Part shown: in pieces, positions 61,588 through 64,000 of the stretch
How positions within the stretch are numbered: position 1 is the stretch's first letter
Layout of the letters: the number at the start of each line of letters is the position of its first letter
NCBI GenBank assembly: GCA_011390335.1
Contig: JAABSO010000001.1
Coordinates: 1 to 64,000 of the forward strand
Direction: 5' to 3'
Length of the DNA: 64,000 bases
From: Desulfotignum sp.
GTDB taxonomy: Bacteria; Desulfobacterota; Desulfobacteria; Desulfobacterales; Desulfobacteraceae
Notes under the pieces: model-generated
Database searches by the model: none
Told to the model about the DNA's origin: nothing
The model's input: the letters and a program-made list of their open reading frames with translations, nothing else
Position numbers and translations under genes: made by a program

Positions 61588-61739
61588 GGTTTTTTACCTT
61601 GCATTCTTTGGTTGGCTTTCATGACTTCTGATATCTTTTGCCGCCAGGGGCTGTTTGTGAATTTTCCCCGCTGTTAAAGGTTTTCCCATATTGGAATGCC
61701 TGCCTTTGGTCTATACAACGAATATAGCCATTAAAACCG

Positions 61740-61778
61740 AAATACTTGACATAGATTCGAAATATATGTCAAGTATTT
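61740..61778. promoter_or_regulatory. 14-bp inverted repeat (operator or hairpin)
   Basis: AAATACTTGACATA and TATGTCAAGTATTT form a perfect 14-bp inverted repeat with an 11-base centre, 95 bp before the aminotransferase pseudogene and 150 bp from the pxpA start. It may be an operator shared by the divergent genes. It may instead act as a terminator hairpin, although both flanks are A/T-rich rather than showing a clean T-run. Confidence 0.5.
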
Positions 61779-61872
61779 TTAAAAAATGACTGTTCTGGAA
61801 AAGCCCCATTAGTTCAACCTGGACAGCCGGTCAGACCCCAGAAAATTGTCTGCATGATTGAGGAATTTTCAC

Positions 61873-62269
61873 ATGAAACTGGAACCGTTCAGGCTTGAAC
61901 GCTTTTTTTCAAAACATGAATTTTCCGCCCCTTATCTGCTGTGTACCTCGGATTGCGAGAGCATGGAACTCCAGGATCTGCTCGCACTTGCTCCTGGTGC
62001 ACAGGAATATTTCCTGTCGCTCTGGCTCGGCTATACAGAGTTATCAGGCGATCCCGGGCTGCGGCAGGCGGTTGCAGCATTGTACGAAAATATCACCGCC
62101 GACCATGTCCTTGTGCATGCCGGGGCATCATCTGGACCGCTTTTTTACAGACCATGCTGACCTTTTCAAATGGTATCAGCCCAAAGCCGGTTCAGTCGCC
62201 TTCACAGGTCGCATTCCTGCGATTCCGGATCCCGCAAGAAAACAATCCGTTAAACAACTATGTCGTTAA
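61873..62269 (+). pseudogene. Collapsed PLP-dependent class I/II aminotransferase
   Basis: The frame from ATG 61873 (GAGGA eight bases upstream) reads MKLEPFRLERFFSKHEF, APYLLCTSDCESMELQDLL and LGYTELSGDPGLRQAVA, the N-terminus of a fold-type I aminotransferase. At about 62120 it jumps: the family-like continuation HHLDRFFTDHADLFKWYQPK and AGSVAFTGRI, from the C-terminal domain, is in another frame. The central part, including the PLP-Lys, is gone. The original frame stops at 62160. An internal deletion with frameshift is the simplest explanation. It lies divergent from pxpABC. Confidence 0.7.
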
Positions 62270-62281
62270 CTGTCTTTAATC

Positions 62282-62413
62282 ATGGGTATTCAAATACGTT
62301 TTCATTTTCATTCCAAACTGGCATATGATTTGCAGATCAATTTCAGAAACGGTATCACCAAGTGGCTGTTTCACGGGTACAGAGTCAAAGGAAACAACAT
62401 AAAAAAATACTGA
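62282..62413 (+). CDS. Tiny ORF, 43 aa, uncertain
   Basis: A short basic frame (MGIQIRFHFHSKLAYDLQIN..., ending KGNNIKKY) fills the gap between the aminotransferase pseudogene and the zinc-ribbon gene. It has no clear ribosome binding site or recognisable family. It may be debris. It is listed because the gap otherwise holds nothing. Confidence 0.15.
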   Translation: MGIQIRFHFHSKLAYDLQINFRNGITKWLFHGYRVKGNNIKKY

Positions 62414-62432
62414 TTGTTAAAGGATAAATCTC

Positions 62433-62687
62433 ATGCCCTTATTTGATTTCATATGCAATGACTGCGGCCGAACCAGCGAACTGCTCATCGCCAGTACCGG
62501 GGACGAACCCAGGTGCTCCGCCTGCGGAAGCAGCAACCTGAGCAAACAGATATCGGCCCATTCCGCCATGTCCGGCCCGGCAAAATCAAGAAAACCCGGA
62601 CTGGGGGATACGGCCTGCTGCGGCTCGGCACCCGGACAGGCCTCTGGATGCGCAGGCCCCGGAAGCTGCTGTGGAAAAGTGTTCTAG
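62433..62687 (+). CDS. FmdB-type zinc ribbon protein
   Basis: This 84-aa protein begins MPLFDFICNDCGRTSELLI, followed by CSACGSSNLSKQ, the two CxxC knuckles of the FmdB regulatory zinc-ribbon family. The C-terminal half is rich in Gly, Ser, Ala and Cys (ACCGSAPG, CAGPGSCCG), as in many members from sulfate reducers. AAAGGA lies 8-10 bases before the ATG. The iron-sulfur scaffold gene follows after 2 bp, so they probably share a transcript. The biochemical role of the family is not settled. Confidence 0.85.
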   Translation: MPLFDFICNDCGRTSELLIASTGDEPRCSACGSSNLSKQISAHSAMSGPAKSRKPGLGDTACCGSAPGQASGCAGPGSCCGKVF

Positions 62688-62689
62688 CC

Positions 62690-63127
62690 ATGGACAAACT
62701 GGATGCATTTTTGGATAATCTCCAGAACGAAATTTTCGAAGAAGCCAGGCAGGCCCTTGGTGAAAAAGGATTTCACCGGTGGCGCAACCCCAGATTCTGC
62801 GGCCGGATGGAAAACCCCGACGGCCATGGCCGCGTTACCGGGGAATGCGGCGATACCATGGAAATCTACTTTAAATTTAAAGACAACCGTGTGTCTCACG
62901 CCTCCTATGTCACGAATGGATGCGCCGCAAGTTCCATCAGCGGTTCCTTTGCTGCCGAACTGACCCTGGGAAAGAATCCGGATGAACTCACCGACATTAC
63001 AGATGAAAAAGTCCTGGAAACTATCGGCAGATTACCGGAAAAGGACCAGCACTGTGCCGGCCTTGCCGCAAGAACAGTCCAGGAAGCACTTACCGATTAC
63101 ATGATCAGGCAACTCAATAATCGGTAA
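62690..63127 (+). CDS. IscU/NifU-type iron-sulfur cluster scaffold
   Basis: This 145-aa protein has the IscU/NifU N-terminal fold. The three cluster cysteines are C53 (GECGDTMEIYF), C78 (TNGCAASS) and C122 (HCAGLAA). The Asp after the first Cys is also kept. The ATG at 62690 was chosen because relatives start here and GGAAAAG lies upstream; the frame extends back into the zinc-ribbon gene without family character. No iscS or nifS is next to it. Variants with a spaced C-terminal tail are common in anaerobes, so the donor or target is not known. Its 3' end overlaps the acyl-CoA dehydrogenase gene by 14 bp, tail to tail. Confidence 0.88.
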   Translation: MDKLDAFLDNLQNEIFEEARQALGEKGFHRWRNPRFCGRMENPDGHGRVTGECGDTMEIYFKFKDNRVSHASYVTNGCAASSISGSFAAELTLGKNPDELTDITDEKVLETIGRLPEKDQHCAGLAARTVQEALTDYMIRQLNNR

Positions 63128-64000
63128 GGTATTCAGGATCCATGTCCAGGGTCAGATGATCTCCATCCATGAGCCGTACAGACAGGCCATGGATTTTGGG
63201 CAGTTCATATCTGAAAAAATAGTGCATGGCAAACAGCTTGCCTTTGTAAAACTGCTCCTCCTTTCTGGAAGGGTTTTCAGCCAGTGCCTTTTCTGCCGCG
63301 ATCCCCTGGATCAGCCACTGCCAGGAAACCACGATCAGAGCGAAAAATTCCAGAAACAGGGCAGCATCCGCTAAAAAGGCATCAATTTTCCCTTCTCCGG
63401 CAATTTTAAAGCAGACTCCGGCCACGGTCTCAAGTTGTTTTTTTGCATCTGCCAGGGCCTGAACCGCATGTGCCAGTCCGGGAAATGCTTGTGCCGTCTG
63501 AATGATTTGATCCAGTTCTTTAAGAAAAAGGAGCCCGGCCTTTCCATTTTTCATGACCAGTTTCCGGCCCAGAAGGTCCATTGCCTGTATGCCGGTAGTC
63601 CCTTCATGGATGGGATGAATCCGGATATCCCGCAGATACTGTTCCACCGGAAAATCCTCACAATACCCATATCCCCCGAAACACTGGATGGCGCTGCTGG
63701 TGGCCAGGAATCCGTATTCAGAGGGAAATGTTTTGGCAACCGGTGTCAGCAGATCCAGCAGCAGCTGGTACCGTTCCTTTTCATCCCCGGCGGACACCCG
63801 GATCAGGTCCGCATACATGGCGCATTGCAGAATCAAAGAAAACCCGCCCTCTACGACCGATCGCTGAAACAGCAGCATCCGCTTGACATCGGCATGTTCT
63901 ATAATGGGTACCTGCGGTGCCATGGGATCTTTCCGGGTAATCGGTCTGCCCTGGGGCCTGTTTTTTGCGTAATCCAGGGCCGCATAATAGGCAGCCGAGG
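63114..64000 (-). CDS. Acyl-CoA dehydrogenase, N-terminal part outside window
   Basis: This is the C-terminal 295 residues of an acyl-CoA dehydrogenase, read leftward and open to the right edge of the window. The visible helical C-domain contains ATSSAIQCFGGYGYCEDFPVEQYLRDIRIHPIHEGTTGIQAMDLLGRKL, the FAD- and substrate-contacting block typical of the family. After it comes the extra C-terminal domain (about 130 residues, ending DMDPEYLTDY) found in long FadE-like dehydrogenases. The upstream part with the catalytic base is outside. A Met at 63923 is internal. It converges with the scaffold gene. Confidence 0.9.
   Translation of the reverse strand, partial: SAAYYAALDYAKNRPQGRPITRKDPMAPQVPIIEHADVKRMLLFQRSVVEGGFSLILQCAMYADLIRVSAGDEKERYQLLLDLLTPVAKTFPSEYGFLATSSAIQCFGGYGYCEDFPVEQYLRDIRIHPIHEGTTGIQAMDLLGRKLVMKNGKAGLLFLKELDQIIQTAQAFPGLAHAVQALADAKKQLETVAGVCFKIAGEGKIDAFLADAALFLEFFALIVVSWQWLIQGIAAEKALAENPSRKEEQFYKGKLFAMHYFFRYELPKIHGLSVRLMDGDHLTLDMDPEYLTDY

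Overview
The window looks like chromosome of an anaerobic, probably sulfate-reducing member of the Desulfobacterota (Desulfobacteraceae-like). This is inferred from gene content: futalosine-pathway mqnD, a tripartite tricarboxylate transporter (TTT) next to an arylsulfotransferase, spore-photoproduct-lyase-like and UvdE repair enzymes in a didermic, non-sporulating background (RND pump, outer-membrane factor), an acyl-CoA dehydrogenase, and dense overlapping operons. No 16S or other decisive marker is present, so the placement is an inference.

Layout. 1-880: an AT-rich stretch of gene debris: a PIN toxin cut by the window edge, a headless BrnA-like antitoxin, an aspartate racemase reduced to its two ends, and the head of an isoprenylcysteine-methyltransferase-like gene. 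881-9811: a DUF4118/PAS/GGDEF diguanylate cyclase, a DUF2254 membrane protein, an unusual SDR, a 2-hydroxyacid dehydrogenase, and a translationally coupled pair of a PPOX-fold flavoprotein and a 733-aa dikinase with rifampin-phosphotransferase-like domain order. 9812-11426: a second decayed zone (MFS tail, cyclase fragment, ABC-ATPase tail) plus an intact HigBA module with an operator-like palindrome. 11482-14555: MFS, chalcone-isomerase-like and SDR operon. 14671-15582: UV endonuclease. 15720-21803: one unidirectional block with a FadR-type regulator, TctCBA, arylsulfotransferase and a glutaredoxin/Cys-less radical-SAM-like hybrid. 22146-30374: class IV aminotransferase, lipase-like hydrolase, UvrA and a SWIM/SNF2 helicase.

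30838-38563 is a forward housekeeping run: radical SAM protein, mqnD, tilS, ftsH, folP, a YbbR lipoprotein and coaX. It converges with pbpC and a large alpha-2-macroglobulin (38544-45724), which form a periplasmic peptidoglycan-repair/protease-trapping pair. Next come a repeat-rich spacer, an NMT1-type ABC transporter, a dead HigA tail, tRNA-Thr(CGT), two small unknown genes and an SPL-like radical SAM protein. 51446-57887 is a self-contained TetR-regulated RND efflux operon with a near-consensus promoter and an overlapping palindrome. 57928-61587 holds azlCD and the convergent pxpABC 5-oxoprolinase genes. The end has a collapsed aminotransferase pseudogene, an FmdB-type zinc ribbon, an IscU/NifU-type scaffold and the C-terminal part of an acyl-CoA dehydrogenase.

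The most interesting parts are the PPOX/dikinase pair (7158-9811), the FadR-TTT-arylsulfotransferase-glutaredoxin block (15720-21803), and several gene remnants found by reading short frames: an internally deleted racemase, a second HigA tail, an ABC-ATPase tail, and direct repeats derived from the MFS 3' end. All identifications rest on reading motifs by eye; no database search was run.
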